DNA of 64,000 nucleotides from VXPQ01 sp965223485 (GTDB taxonomy: Bacteria; Bacteroidota; Rhodothermia; Rhodothermales; VXPQ01): NCBI GenBank assembly GCA_965223485.1, contig OZ244993.1, positions 992,001 to 1,056,000 on the forward strand. Reading direction: 5' to 3'. Below the pieces are notes generated by a model, which made no database searches, was not told the DNA's origin, and saw only the letters and a program-made list of their open reading frames with translations. Shown piece by piece: positions 8,808 through 18,197 of this stretch (position 1 is the first letter of the stretch; each line of letters starts with the position of its first letter). The translations under genes were made by a program, and so were the position numbers.

Positions 8808-10177
8808 AGCGAATACCCGGCCTACTGGCAGCTGTGCTTCTGATGCTGGTTCTGGCGGGAGCTGGCCCTTTCATTGTTTCCATCACTATTCCTGAGGGAT
8901 GGACCTGGTTGGGCAATGGGGTCGAAAAAAGTGAAAGCCGGGTGGTTCCGGAAGATAACGCGGAGGCCACCACCCTCTCTGAAAGCACTCCGCAAGATGC
9001 TCAGTTGCCGGATACCGCTTCGGTAACGATTCGGGCAACCGGGGTCGGCGTTTCCGACGAACAGGTTCTTTTCGGTCAATCCGCGGCTTTCAGTGGACCG
9101 GCTCAGGAACTCGGTCAAGGCATGCAGCGGGGTATCCAGGCCGCTTTTCACGAAGTCAATCGGCGCGGCGGGGTTCATGGGCGGCAATTGAAACTGATAT
9201 CCCTTGACGATGCCTATGAACCCGAAGCAGCGATCCGGAATACCGTTCGATTGATCGAGGAGGAAAGGGTGTTTGCGCTGATTGGCGCTGTCGGCACACC
9301 CACTTCCCGTTCCGCCGTTCCGGTTGCCGCGGAGGCAAATATTCCCTACATCGCCCCGTTCACTGGCGCCGCCTTTCTGCGCGACGCCACATGGCGCAAC
9401 ATAATCAACCTGCGAGCCTCGTACGACCAGGAAACCGAGGAAATGGTCGCCCGGCTGACAAACGATCTGGGTATTGAGCGTATCTCGATACTCTATCAAG
9501 ATGATTCCTTCGGTCGTGCGGGGTATCTGGGAGCAAGAAAGGCGCTCGAAAAACGCGGGATGACGCCAGCCTCGATCGGATTGTATACGCGTAACACGCT
9601 GGCTGTCAAGACAGCCCTCCTTGATCTGCGACAGGGTGACCCCGAAGGAGTGATTCTCGTCGGAGCGTACCAACCGGTTGCCGCGCTGATCTCATGGGCA
9701 AGGCATACGGGAATGAATCCTGTTTTTATAACCATTTCTTTCGTGGGCAGTAACGCGTTGGCCAGAGAACTCGGGGAGGAAGGCGACGGCGTCTTCGTAA
9801 CCCAGGTGGTGCCTTTCCCCCTGGATCAAACACTCCCGGTCGTTGCCGCCTACCAGCGCGCCCTGTCAGCCTACGCTCCCGAAGAAGTTCCCGGATTTGT
9901 CTCCTTCGAAGGCTATCTGGCCGGACGCCTGGCCGCCGCCGGACTGGAGCGGTGTGCCCAGGACGTGACAAGGAGCTGTTTCATGGATGTTTTGCAGCGC
10001 ACGAGCAGCATCGACATCGACGGATTCGAACTCCGCTACGGGGAAAACGACAATCAGGGATCAGATGCCGTATTCCTGACCATGATAGGGGAAGACGGTC
10101 GGTATTACCCCGTCAACTCGCTCATGGACACAGATCGTTTGTGGAAACAACTGCCCGTTCTGTGGCCCATGAATTAG
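8804..10177 (+). CDS. Periplasmic ligand-binding protein, branched-chain amino acid type (Peripla_BP_6)
   Basis: 457 residues. A hydrophobic N-terminal segment (LLAAVLLMLVLAGAGPFIV) could be a signal peptide or an anchor. A low-complexity stretch of about 55 residues follows. The LivJ/AmiC-like fold begins with LFGQSAAFSGPAQELGQGM, then GGVHGRQLKLISLDDAYEP and ALIGAVGTPTSRSAVPVAAE. No ABC permease or ATPase gene is near. It is embedded between an RsbW-like kinase and a membrane histidine kinase, so I infer a sensory rather than a transport role, presenting a ligand to the kinase. The ligand is unknown. Confidence 0.85.
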   Translation: MKRIPGLLAAVLLMLVLAGAGPFIVSITIPEGWTWLGNGVEKSESRVVPEDNAEATTLSESTPQDAQLPDTASVTIRATGVGVSDEQVLFGQSAAFSGPAQELGQGMQRGIQAAFHEVNRRGGVHGRQLKLISLDDAYEPEAAIRNTVRLIEEERVFALIGAVGTPTSRSAVPVAAEANIPYIAPFTGAAFLRDATWRNIINLRASYDQETEEMVARLTNDLGIERISILYQDDSFGRAGYLGARKALEKRGMTPASIGLYTRNTLAVKTALLDLRQGDPEGVILVGAYQPVAALISWARHTGMNPVFITISFVGSNALARELGEEGDGVFVTQVVPFPLDQTLPVVAAYQRALSAYAPEEVPGFVSFEGYLAGRLAAAGLERCAQDVTRSCFMDVLQRTSSIDIDGFELRYGENDNQGSDAVFLTMIGEDGRYYPVNSLMDTDRLWKQLPVLWPMN

Positions 10178-10210
10178 TTACCTCGGCAACTCGCTCATAG
10201 ACGAATATCT

Positions 10211-12379
10211 GTGGCCAACTCACTGCAAAGCCTGAGAAACCGTCGCTTCCGGATTTCCACCCAACTTTATTCCGGTATTGGAGGCGCTGTTGCCCTGACC
10301 GTGGCCGCAAGTCTGGTCGGGTGGTTTTCCTTCAACCGTGTCGGCGACGCCCAGAGCGATGTAAACGAAGGCACTATTCCCGAAATGGCGGCTGCCTTTG
10401 AGATTGCCCAATACAGTGGGACCCTGGTGGTTGCTGCTCCGCGCCTGACGGTCGCCGCGACGCCTGAAATATTCGAAGAAATCTATGTGAGCATTATCGA
10501 GGCCCGTGAATCCTTTGATCTGCAACTGGCGGTTCTGGAGGAAAGCAGCGAGGGAACGGATGAGCGTTCTCAGCGCATTCGCGCCCATTCCAACACGCTG
10601 ACCGCCAACCTCGAGGCTATCAAAAACCAGGGGGGCAGGATATTTGAACTGGCCGACGCGCGGGAAAATTTACGAGAACAAATCATAAACCTGCGTAACC
10701 ACCTTGAACGCATCGTGGTCTCGGCAATTGATGACCAGTTGTTCTACACGATCACCGGTTACCGCAACCTCGGCGACCCCCCTGTAGATCGCTCTGAGCA
10801 TTTCTCGGAAGAGGAATTTGAACGGTACCGCCACTTGTCCGAGTTGCAAGCGGACGCCAACATTGCAACGGAGCTACTGGTAAACGCATTTACCCACTCC
10901 TCCGCTGCGACTATCGAGCCGTTACGGGAACGTTTCGAGGCAGCCGCCAGCCGCATTGAACGTAATCTGGCAGTGCTCCGGGATTCCCCGTTTCATGCCG
11001 AACTCGCCCCCGCTTTCGACGAACTATACACGCTGGGGACGGGGGAGGGAAGCGGCTTTGTTTTACTGCAGGAGGAACTCCGGCTCGCTGAGAATCAACG
11101 AGACTTGCTTGCATACAACACAAACGAGGCCGGGAGCCTTATCGCTGAAGTGGATAGTCTGGTGATTGCTGCGCGCAACAGTGCGCAAGAAGCCACCGAT
11201 GCTTCTGCCAATGCCATCTTCACGGGCCGCACATTACTCCTTTCGATCAGTATTCTCAGTATAATCGGGGCCATTCTTATCGCCTGGTTATTCGTCGGGC
11301 GCATATTGCTTTCTCGCATTCAACGCTTGTCGGACTGGATGCATCGCATGGCCGAGGGCGATCTGGAGCTTGAGGTCGAGATCGGCGGAAATGACGAGGT
11401 TACCGACATGGCTGGAGCACTGGAGGTGTTCCGGCGCCATGCTCTGGAGGTCCAACGACTCAACCTCGTGGAAATGCTGGCGGAAGATCTGAAGGCGAAA
11501 AACAATGAACTGGAAAGTGTTCTGGACAAACTGCGCCGGGCCCAGGACCAGATTGTCATGCAGGAAAAACTGGCGGCCCTCGGCGAATTGACGGCAGGTG
11601 TGGCGCATGAAATCAGAAACCCGCTGAACTTCGTCAAGAACTTCTCCGAAGCGTCGGAAGAGCTTCTTGAGGAACTGCACGAGGTGCTGGAGGAAAGTAA
11701 CGAAAAGCTAAGCGACGATCAGCAGGGCCTCATCCAGGAAATCACGGACGACCTGAACAGCAATTTCGAGCGCATCAAGCACCACGGCGAGCGCGCCGAT
11801 CGCATCGTTCATGACATGCTGATGCTGGGGCGGGGCGAAGCGGAACACCAGGAAACCGACATTAACAACCTGCTCGATGAACATGCCCGCCTTGCCTACC
11901 ATAGCGTACGGGCAAGCGATTCCGACTTTCAGCTCGACATAAAAGAAGATTTCGATCCGAATGCGGGTATCCTCAAGGTCATATCCCAGGATTTAGGCCG
12001 CGTTTTCCTGAACATAGTGAACAACAGTTGCTATGCGATCGACGAAAAGCGACGCGAAAAGGTAGCAGCCGGGGAGGGGATCGAGACCTACATGCCGACG
12101 CTGTGGCTCATCACCAAGCGCAAGGAAGACAAGGTCGAGGTACGTATCAAGGACAACGGAAATGGGATTCCCCCTGATGTTCTGAAAAAGATATTCGATC
12201 CGTTCTTCACCACGAAGCCCACAGACAAGGGCACCGGACTCGGACTCGCCATGTCCAGCGACATTATACGCGAGCACGGAGGGACCATCCGCGTTAACAC
12301 CGAACCAGGTGAATTCACCGAAATGGTCATTGAACTACCCCTGACGCCGGCAGAGGTAACGGCTGAAGTAACCGGATAG
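10211..12379 (+). CDS. Membrane-bound sensor histidine kinase
   Basis: 722 residues starting at a GTG. Membrane segments at about 22-42 and 340-363 flank a large extracytoplasmic helical sensor domain. A HAMP domain (364-415) and a coiled coil follow. The phospho-acceptor helix GVAHEIRNPLNFVKNFSE has H466. The ATPase domain shows NNSCYAI (604-610), KDNGNGIPPD (647-656) and TDKGTGLGLAMS (671-682). Only 33 bases separate it from the binding-protein gene. It probably phosphorylates the receiver-PP2C protein encoded upstream, the only receiver in the cluster; this pairing is inferred. Confidence 0.92.
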   Translation: MANSLQSLRNRRFRISTQLYSGIGGAVALTVAASLVGWFSFNRVGDAQSDVNEGTIPEMAAAFEIAQYSGTLVVAAPRLTVAATPEIFEEIYVSIIEARESFDLQLAVLEESSEGTDERSQRIRAHSNTLTANLEAIKNQGGRIFELADARENLREQIINLRNHLERIVVSAIDDQLFYTITGYRNLGDPPVDRSEHFSEEEFERYRHLSELQADANIATELLVNAFTHSSAATIEPLRERFEAAASRIERNLAVLRDSPFHAELAPAFDELYTLGTGEGSGFVLLQEELRLAENQRDLLAYNTNEAGSLIAEVDSLVIAARNSAQEATDASANAIFTGRTLLLSISILSIIGAILIAWLFVGRILLSRIQRLSDWMHRMAEGDLELEVEIGGNDEVTDMAGALEVFRRHALEVQRLNLVEMLAEDLKAKNNELESVLDKLRRAQDQIVMQEKLAALGELTAGVAHEIRNPLNFVKNFSEASEELLEELHEVLEESNEKLSDDQQGLIQEITDDLNSNFERIKHHGERADRIVHDMLMLGRGEAEHQETDINNLLDEHARLAYHSVRASDSDFQLDIKEDFDPNAGILKVISQDLGRVFLNIVNNSCYAIDEKRREKVAAGEGIETYMPTLWLITKRKEDKVEVRIKDNGNGIPPDVLKKIFDPFFTTKPTDKGTGLGLAMSSDIIREHGGTIRVNTEPGEFTEMVIELPLTPAEVTAEVTG

Positions 12380-12403
12380 CGCACCGGAAAAGGCGCCAAC
12401 TCC

Positions 12404-13924
12404 TTACTGGTTCTTGTCGCGGCGCCGAGCATGATTGGACGGCTTCTTGTCAGCACTTTGCTCATCCTCCTTCGCTTCCGGCCGCACCGTTTGCCCCTTG
12501 TTCACATGTATGTCGCTAACGAACATGGCCAGTAATTCCGGTTCTTCCCGGGCCAATTCCTGGACAAGCGGCACAAATTGTCGGGCGCGCTCCCGCTCCA
12601 TATTCGTTCGTTCGCGAAGACGATTCTCCAACACGACCGTAAGGCGCTCCGCAACACGCGCACTCACATCCTCCGGCGTCGGGAGGGGACGTTTTTCCAC
12701 CGGTACTCCATAGCGCATTGCCGAGCGGATGAGGTCCGTCTCATCCTCCACGGTCGCAAGCACGACAGCGACGCCCATTTTCCCGGCGCGGGCTGTCCGG
12801 CCGGACCGGTGAATCAGGTATTCCGGATCTTGCGGCACGTCATACATGAATACATGGCTGAGGTCCGATATATCAATCCCCCGGGCAGCGACATCCGTGG
12901 CGACCAGAAAGCGCGTCTCTCCCGAATGGGCTCGGGCAAGGGCGGCCTCCCGGGCCTTCTGCGATAAATCTCCAGAGATGGCGTCAGCGCTATAGCCATA
13001 ATTCTGCAGAAACGTCGTCAAATACTCGACATCCCTTTTCCTGTTGACGAATACGATAGCTGATTCGGGGTTTTCAATCTCGAACAGACGTACCAGAACG
13101 CGATCTTTTTCCATCGGATCGGTCACATAATACCGGTATTCCATCGTCTCGACGCTCTCCTTGCCCGCACTCAACGAAATGAACCGGGGCTCCGTGAGAA
13201 AATCGCGACTGAGCGACCGCACCCTTGGAGGAATCGTGGCGCTAAACATCAGGGTGCATCGTTCGGCGGGCAAATACCGCCTCAACTCCTGCATGTCCGG
13301 GTAGAAGCCCATGGAGAGCATTTCGTCGGCTTCATCGAAGATGACATATTCGAGTTGCCGCAGATCGGCATTGCCCCGGCTGAGATGATCGAGAATACGG
13401 CCGGGCGTACCAATCACTACCTGGGCGCCTTCTGTCAAACCCTTGGTTTGCGGCCCGTACTCGACCCCCCCATACACAAGAACAGACTCTAACGCACTGG
13501 TCTCGCGGGTGGCCTGCTTCATGTGTTTGAACACATGGTTGATCTGCTTCGCCAGTTCGCGTGTGGGCGTCATGACAAGTGCTTGCGTGACGTGGCGCGA
13601 CGGATCCAGAAGTTCGAAAAGCGGCAGCAAAAAAGCGCCGGTCTTGCCGGATCCGGTGCGGGACTGTACAATCAGATCGGCGCCCTCAAGAATGTACGGA
13701 ATGACCTGTTCTTGCACGGGCATAAGGCTGTCCCATCCGGCAGCGCTCAGAGCCGCCCGCACCTTCACGGGCAAGTTGTCAATCGAAGCGTCGGGAAGAC
13801 GCTCTGCGACACCCTCCTGGATTTCCTGAATCTGGCGTTCGCTATGCTGCTCGCGCTGTGCGCGACGGGTCAGATCAATGACCTTGGTGTAGGAAGATGA
13901 CGGGGTTTCGTCGTTCGCGTTCAT
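12404..13924 (-). CDS. DEAD-box ATP-dependent RNA helicase
   Basis: 506-residue RNA helicase of the RhlE/DeaD group. Motifs seen: Q-motif region DASIDNLPVKVRAAL, Walker A SRTGSGKT (88-95), PTRELA (120-125), DEAD (197-200), SAT (228-230) and HRSGRTARAGK in the second RecA domain. A variable charged tail ends in RRRDKNQ. It is convergent with the histidine kinase gene (24-base gap). It lies downstream of fabG on the same strand, separated by a hairpin. Which DEAD-box subgroup it belongs to, and its RNA target, cannot be read from the sequence. Confidence 0.93.
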   Translation of the reverse strand: MNANDETPSSSYTKVIDLTRRAQREQHSERQIQEIQEGVAERLPDASIDNLPVKVRAALSAAGWDSLMPVQEQVIPYILEGADLIVQSRTGSGKTGAFLLPLFELLDPSRHVTQALVMTPTRELAKQINHVFKHMKQATRETSALESVLVYGGVEYGPQTKGLTEGAQVVIGTPGRILDHLSRGNADLRQLEYVIFDEADEMLSMGFYPDMQELRRYLPAERCTLMFSATIPPRVRSLSRDFLTEPRFISLSAGKESVETMEYRYYVTDPMEKDRVLVRLFEIENPESAIVFVNRKRDVEYLTTFLQNYGYSADAISGDLSQKAREAALARAHSGETRFLVATDVAARGIDISDLSHVFMYDVPQDPEYLIHRSGRTARAGKMGVAVVLATVEDETDLIRSAMRYGVPVEKRPLPTPEDVSARVAERLTVVLENRLRERTNMERERARQFVPLVQELAREEPELLAMFVSDIHVNKGQTVRPEAKEDEQSADKKPSNHARRRDKNQ

Positions 13925-13948
13925 AACCTCTGATATCTGGTGGACGGG

Positions 13949-13969
13949 CCGGGAGCGATATGCTCCCGG
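13949..13969 (-). terminator. Perfect 8-bp hairpin after fabG
   Basis: CCGGGAGC (13949-13956), loop GATAT, GCTCCCGG (13962-13969), just beyond the fabG stop on the minus strand. There is no U-tract, so it may attenuate or stabilise rather than fully terminate before the helicase gene. Confidence 0.45.
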
Positions 13970-13975
13970 TTGGCG

Positions 13976-14725
13976 TCACATGGCAAGGCCCCCATCGACA
14001 TGAAGCACGTGCCCCGTAATGTAATCTGCTGCGGGGGAGGCCAGAAAATGCACGGCGTTTGCCACGTCCTGCGGTGTTGCGGTACGTTTCAGCGCAATCG
14101 TATCAAGCAGCGCGCTGCGTGCGGCGTCACTCAAGCCAGCGGTCATATCCGTTTCCACATAGCCGGGGGCCACAACATTTACGGTAACCCCACGGGCGCC
14201 GAGTTCCCTGGCAAGGCTCTTCGAAAAGCCTATGATGCCGGCCTTCGAAGCCGCATAGTTCGTTTGCCCCGGGTTTCCGACAACGCCTATAACGGAAGAC
14301 ATATTCACGATTTTCCCGGCCCGCTGCTTCATCATGGGCCGGTACGCCATTTTGCAAAAATTGAACACACTTTTCAAGTTGGTGCTCACAACCACGTCCC
14401 AGTCATGCTCGTTCATCCGAAGCATCAGTCCATCACGCGTAATTCCGGCGTTATTGACCAGTACGTCTATGGACCCCCATGCTTCCAGCACGCCGCCCAT
14501 TGCTTCCTCGGCAGACGAAATCTCAGCGGCGTCTCCCTGAAAAACGAGGCATTCCGAGCCGGATTCCTGCAATTGCCGGCAAAGTGCATTTGCCTCGTCG
14601 GTGGAAGATCGGTACGTAAAGGCCACGCGCGCACCGGCCGCGGCCAGCGTTTCGACGACAGCCCGCCCAATGCCTCGAGAAGCGCCCGTAACGAGCGCCG
14701 TTTTCCCGTCCAAATCAAAAGCCAT
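13976..14725 (-). CDS. fabG: 3-oxoacyl-[acyl-carrier-protein] reductase FabG
   Basis: NADPH-dependent reductase of the fatty-acid elongation cycle. The 249-residue short-chain dehydrogenase has TGASRGIG (13-20) for cofactor binding, NNAG (91-94) and the catalytic triad S144, Y157 (YAASK) and K161, with spacing as in E. coli FabG. It ends in HVLHVDGGLAM. I place the start at MAFDLDGKT. The frame stays open upstream into fabD, but that extension has no family similarity. It is last in the yceD-rpmF-plsX-fabH-fabD-fabG order. Confidence 0.96.
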   Translation of the reverse strand: MAFDLDGKTALVTGASRGIGRAVVETLAAAGARVAFTYRSSTDEANALCRQLQESGSECLVFQGDAAEISSAEEAMGGVLEAWGSIDVLVNNAGITRDGLMLRMNEHDWDVVVSTNLKSVFNFCKMAYRPMMKQRAGKIVNMSSVIGVVGNPGQTNYAASKAGIIGFSKSLARELGARGVTVNVVAPGYVETDMTAGLSDAARSALLDTIALKRTATPQDVANAVHFLASPAADYITGHVLHVDGGLAM

Positions 14726-14790
14726 GGTCCCGAAGAAATCGGTGAATGAGAACAAGCCAGCGCAAAAGTTGGCTCGAATGCGATAGTCTT

Positions 14791-15744
14791 TCAGGCTCCG
14801 GTAGTAAGAATCAACGCCAGTTCGTCGGCTTTGCCTGCGGAAATTGTCTTGATGTCTCGCCCAAGAGTGCGGCGTGCCAGCCCGCACAGCACATTGCCCG
14901 CACCGATCTCGATATAACCGTCGGCGCCGTCCGCGTGCATGTTCCGAAGCGACCTGGACCAGTGCACAGGCGCCGTAAGTTGCGCCACCAGCGCCTGACG
15001 TATCTCGTCCGGATCGCAGGTGGCCGAGGCCGTCACATTGAGGTATACAGGAAAGAGGGTAGGCCGAATAGTACATCCCGAGAGCGCGCGCTCGAGCCCC
15101 CCGCGGGCCCGTTCCATGAGCGGCGAGTGAAAAGCACCGTTCACAGGCAGCGGCGCCACGCGCCGGGCGCCTCGCGTGCGCATCTCCTGCATGGCCCGTT
15201 CAACGGCCGATGCGTCTCCGGATATAACCACCTGCCCGGGAGCATTGAAATTCGCCGCCACCACGGAATCAGAGGTCTCCGAGACCTCCTCGCATGCGTG
15301 CACCACCTGGTCATCTTCCATACCGAGCACGGCGGCCATCGCACCAGGGCGTTCGTCGTCTGCGTTCGCCATGAGTTCGCCGCGCCGCCGTACAAGCTGC
15401 AGGCCGTCTTCGAAGGAAAGAGCACCCGCAGCAACCAGTGCGCTGTATTCACCAAGGCTGTGGCCGGCCGCCATCGCCGCCTGCAAATCTGTGCGGCGCA
15501 GTATCGCCATGACCGCCATACTGTGTACGTACAGCGCAGGCTGTGTCCTGTCGGTCCGCTTCAGCACGGCACTGCTTTCTTGCCCCGACGTGCCGAACAT
15601 GATCTCCGAAAGCGGAAAGCTCAACAGCCGATCCGCCCGGTCAATGATCTCGCGGGCTTCGGCGAAGCGTTCGTACAGGTCCTCCGCCATACCTGCGTAC
15701 TGGCTCCCCTGCCCCGGAAAAAGAAAGACGGCCTTATTCATCAT
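14791..15744 (-). CDS. fabD: Malonyl-CoA:ACP transacylase FabD
   Basis: Loads malonate onto acyl carrier protein for fatty-acid synthesis. 317 residues, normal for the family. N-terminal FLFPGQGSQYAGMA, nucleophile S96 in GHSLGEYSAL, and catalytic H206 in VNGAFHSPLM are all present. It lies between fabH and fabG on the minus strand with short gaps, as in many bacterial fab clusters. Confidence 0.97.
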   Translation of the reverse strand: MMNKAVFLFPGQGSQYAGMAEDLYERFAEAREIIDRADRLLSFPLSEIMFGTSGQESSAVLKRTDRTQPALYVHSMAVMAILRRTDLQAAMAAGHSLGEYSALVAAGALSFEDGLQLVRRRGELMANADDERPGAMAAVLGMEDDQVVHACEEVSETSDSVVAANFNAPGQVVISGDASAVERAMQEMRTRGARRVAPLPVNGAFHSPLMERARGGLERALSGCTIRPTLFPVYLNVTASATCDPDEIRQALVAQLTAPVHWSRSLRNMHADGADGYIEIGAGNVLCGLARRTLGRDIKTISAGKADELALILTTGA

Positions 15745-15786
15745 TCGCTATGGTCGTGCGGACGGCATACAGCCGGCGCCAGCCGG

Positions 15787-16848
15787 TTACAACTCCGCGG
15801 CTACGCGTACTTCCGCCTCTTTTCTCACCACCTTACTGCCGTCGTAGGCCCAGCGAAGATAACAGGACCCCCAGGTAAATCCGCCGCCGAACGCCACCAG
15901 AATAAGGATGTCTCCCCGGCGCAGGTCGCTTTCCCGATCTGCAAAACACAAGGGAATGGTTGCTGCGGTCGTGTTACCGTAGCGGTCGATATTGAGTATA
16001 ACTTTGTCACTATCGAGACCCATTTGCCGCGCTGTCGTGTCGATGATCCGCTGGTTGGCCTGGTGCGGAACAAGGTAGCGAATGTCGTCCACCCCCAAAT
16101 TGTGGCGTTTCATGATCTCTTCGGCGGACCGGGCCATACCGTCCACGGCATACTTGAACACTGCACGCCCTTGCTGCCGCAAAAAATGCATACCCTTCGC
16201 AACCGTTTCGTAGGTGGGGGGATTCAGGCTCCCTCCTCCCGGCATAGAGAGCAGGTCGGCATATTTCCCGTCGATACGCTGGTAAAAATCGATAATTCCG
16301 CATTCCCCGGGATCAGGCTCCAGTAGTACGGCGGCGGCGGCGTCCCCGAAAAGAACGCACGTTGCCCGATCCTCGAAATTCGCAATACCTGTCATCTTGT
16401 CTGCGCCAATGACAAGCACCTTCTCGTGGCGGCCGCTTTCGATCATCTGCGCACCTGTCGAAAGAGCGAAAAGAAACCCGCTGCACGCCGCGGAAAGATC
16501 AAAGCCCCAGGCATTCGACGCGCCAATGCTATCCTGCACAAGACAGGCTGTCGCGGGGAAAAACATGTCCGGCGTTATGGTGGCAACGATGATCACATCG
16601 ATTTCTTCCGGATCCAGCCCCCGCTTCTCCAGCAAATCCTGCGCTGCTTTCGATGCCATGTACGCGGTTGCCTTATCGGGATCGCGGAGAATGCGGCGTT
16701 CCCGAATGCCGGTACGCGTCCGGATCCACTCGTCATCGGTATCCACGATTCGCTCAAGATCCGCGTTCGTAAGCCGCTCGTCAGGGAGAAAGTGCCCAAC
16801 CGCTGTAATAGCCGCATATCTCATGGCGCTGTTCATCGCTGGTTGCAT
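15787..16848 (-). CDS. fabH: 3-oxoacyl-[acyl-carrier-protein] synthase III FabH
   Basis: Condenses acetyl-CoA (or a branched primer) with malonyl-ACP to start fatty-acid chains. The active-site Cys is C122 in FDLSAACSGFLFAL. VPHQANQRIID carries the catalytic His and GNTTAATIPL the Asn. The N-terminal eight residues before MRYAAITAVG are extra, so the start may be an internal ATG at 16836 or 16824. It follows plsX in the conserved order plsX-fabH-fabD. Confidence 0.96.
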   Translation of the reverse strand: MQPAMNSAMRYAAITAVGHFLPDERLTNADLERIVDTDDEWIRTRTGIRERRILRDPDKATAYMASKAAQDLLEKRGLDPEEIDVIIVATITPDMFFPATACLVQDSIGASNAWGFDLSAACSGFLFALSTGAQMIESGRHEKVLVIGADKMTGIANFEDRATCVLFGDAAAAVLLEPDPGECGIIDFYQRIDGKYADLLSMPGGGSLNPPTYETVAKGMHFLRQQGRAVFKYAVDGMARSAEEIMKRHNLGVDDIRYLVPHQANQRIIDTTARQMGLDSDKVILNIDRYGNTTAATIPLCFADRESDLRRGDILILVAFGGGFTWGSCYLRWAYDGSKVVRKEAEVRVAAEL

Positions 16849-16900
16849 GATTGGGAATACCCCTTCTGCAAACCCCCTGCAAAGATGATGGTTCGGGGCG

Positions 16901-17908
16901 TCATTTGCCGAATGCCTTGTTCATCGCCTCCAGCGCCCCATGCCGCGCCACGTCGGCGGCCATAAGAATAATGCGCTCGATTGCACGGACCGTCGACCCG
17001 CCGTGTCCGATCATCACATTGCCATTCACCCCAAGAAGTGGCGCTCCGCCGTACTCCTCGTAGCTGAAACGAAGCCGCACGGCAGAAAGCGCATTACGCA
17101 CCATCTTCTTGTCCGGGTCGGAAAACGCCTGCTGCTCCATTTCTTCCGCAATCATCTGGGGGAACGCGGATGCAACGCTCTCCCCGAACTTGAGAAGAAT
17201 GTTGCCGACGAATCCGTCGCAGACCACTACGTCAGCCATGTGGTGAAGGATGTCACGTCCCTCGATATTCCCGCAGAAATGAATGTCCGGAGACGCCTGG
17301 AGGAGTTTGTAGGCAGCCTTTACCTGCTCGTTGCCCTTCCGGGCTTCCTCGCCCAGGTTCACCAGGGCCACTCTCGGCTTCTCAAGCTGCATCACAGTGG
17401 ACGCATAGATCGAACCCATCTTCGCAAACTGAAGCAAGTGCTCCGGGCGGCAATCAACATTGGTGCCCACGTCGAGTATGATGCAATGGCCCCTGGTCGT
17501 CGGGAAAAAGGAAACGACCGAGGGACGAGCAACGCCCTGTAAACTGCCCAGTATGAAAAGCGAAGCCGCCATGATGGCGCCTGTATTTCCAGCGCTGACA
17601 AATCCGTGAGCCCTGCCTTCCCGCACCGCGCCAAGCCCAACATGAATGGAGGAACCCCGCTTCGATTTTACGGCGGCGGCCGGGGCCTCGTCCATAGCGA
17701 TCACATCAGGGGCATGAACGATGTGCAATGGCAACAGGTCGGTAGCCCCCTTCCTCTGCGCTATCTCAGCTTGCAAGGCATCTTCCTGCCCCACAAGAAG
17801 CACCTCAAGATCGCCGCCCGAAACCTGCAGCGCACGTATAGCGCCCTCAACGACAACGGAGGGGGCCTTGTCGCCCCCCATAGCATCAACCGCTACCCGA
17901 ATGGCCAT
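16901..17908 (-). CDS. plsX: Phosphate acyltransferase PlsX
   Basis: Makes acyl-phosphate from acyl-ACP, the donor for PlsY in phospholipid synthesis. 335 residues beginning MAIRVAVDAMGGDKAPSVVV, the family hallmark. Later blocks include GFVSAGNTGAIMAAS, DVGTNVDCRPEHL and FVGNILLKFGE. Located between rpmF and fabH on the minus strand, the classic arrangement coupling phospholipid and fatty-acid synthesis. Confidence 0.97.
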   Translation of the reverse strand: MAIRVAVDAMGGDKAPSVVVEGAIRALQVSGGDLEVLLVGQEDALQAEIAQRKGATDLLPLHIVHAPDVIAMDEAPAAAVKSKRGSSIHVGLGAVREGRAHGFVSAGNTGAIMAASLFILGSLQGVARPSVVSFFPTTRGHCIILDVGTNVDCRPEHLLQFAKMGSIYASTVMQLEKPRVALVNLGEEARKGNEQVKAAYKLLQASPDIHFCGNIEGRDILHHMADVVVCDGFVGNILLKFGESVASAFPQMIAEEMEQQAFSDPDKKMVRNALSAVRLRFSYEEYGGAPLLGVNGNVMIGHGGSTVRAIERIILMAADVARHGALEAMNKAFGK

Positions 17909-17957
17909 GTTGGAAGATATGGAGAAACGGCCGGCGGACCGGACGCAATGCTATGGC

Positions 17958-18149
17958 CTAAACGGCTTCTTTCGGCTCGATCACCTGACGGCCCCGGTAA
18001 TAACCGCAACTGGGACAAGCGTGATGCAAAAGCTTCGACGTGCCACAGTTGGGGCACTCCGCTATCTGTGGTTCCTTCAAGCTACCGTAATACCGGGCCC
18101 GGCGTTGCCGTGTTCGAGCCTTGGAGTGTTTTCTTTTTGGATTCGCCAT
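17958..18149 (-). CDS. rpmF: 50S ribosomal protein L32
   Basis: 63-residue basic protein starting MANPKRKHSKARTRQRRA, with a zinc-ribbon pair CPNCG...CPSCG in the C-terminal half. Lies between yceD and plsX, a widely conserved gene order. Confidence 0.97.
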   Translation of the reverse strand: MANPKRKHSKARTRQRRARYYGSLKEPQIAECPNCGTSKLLHHACPSCGYYRGRQVIEPKEAV

Positions 18150-18197
18150 GATTTTCTGTGTTCGCCGATAAGCATAAGGTCGGCGTGAACGCCAACC

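Noticed and set aside
14726..15076. Longer FabG start upstream of 14725
   Set aside because: The upstream in-frame extension overlaps fabD and has no short-chain dehydrogenase similarity. The family's N-terminus begins at MAFDLDGKT.
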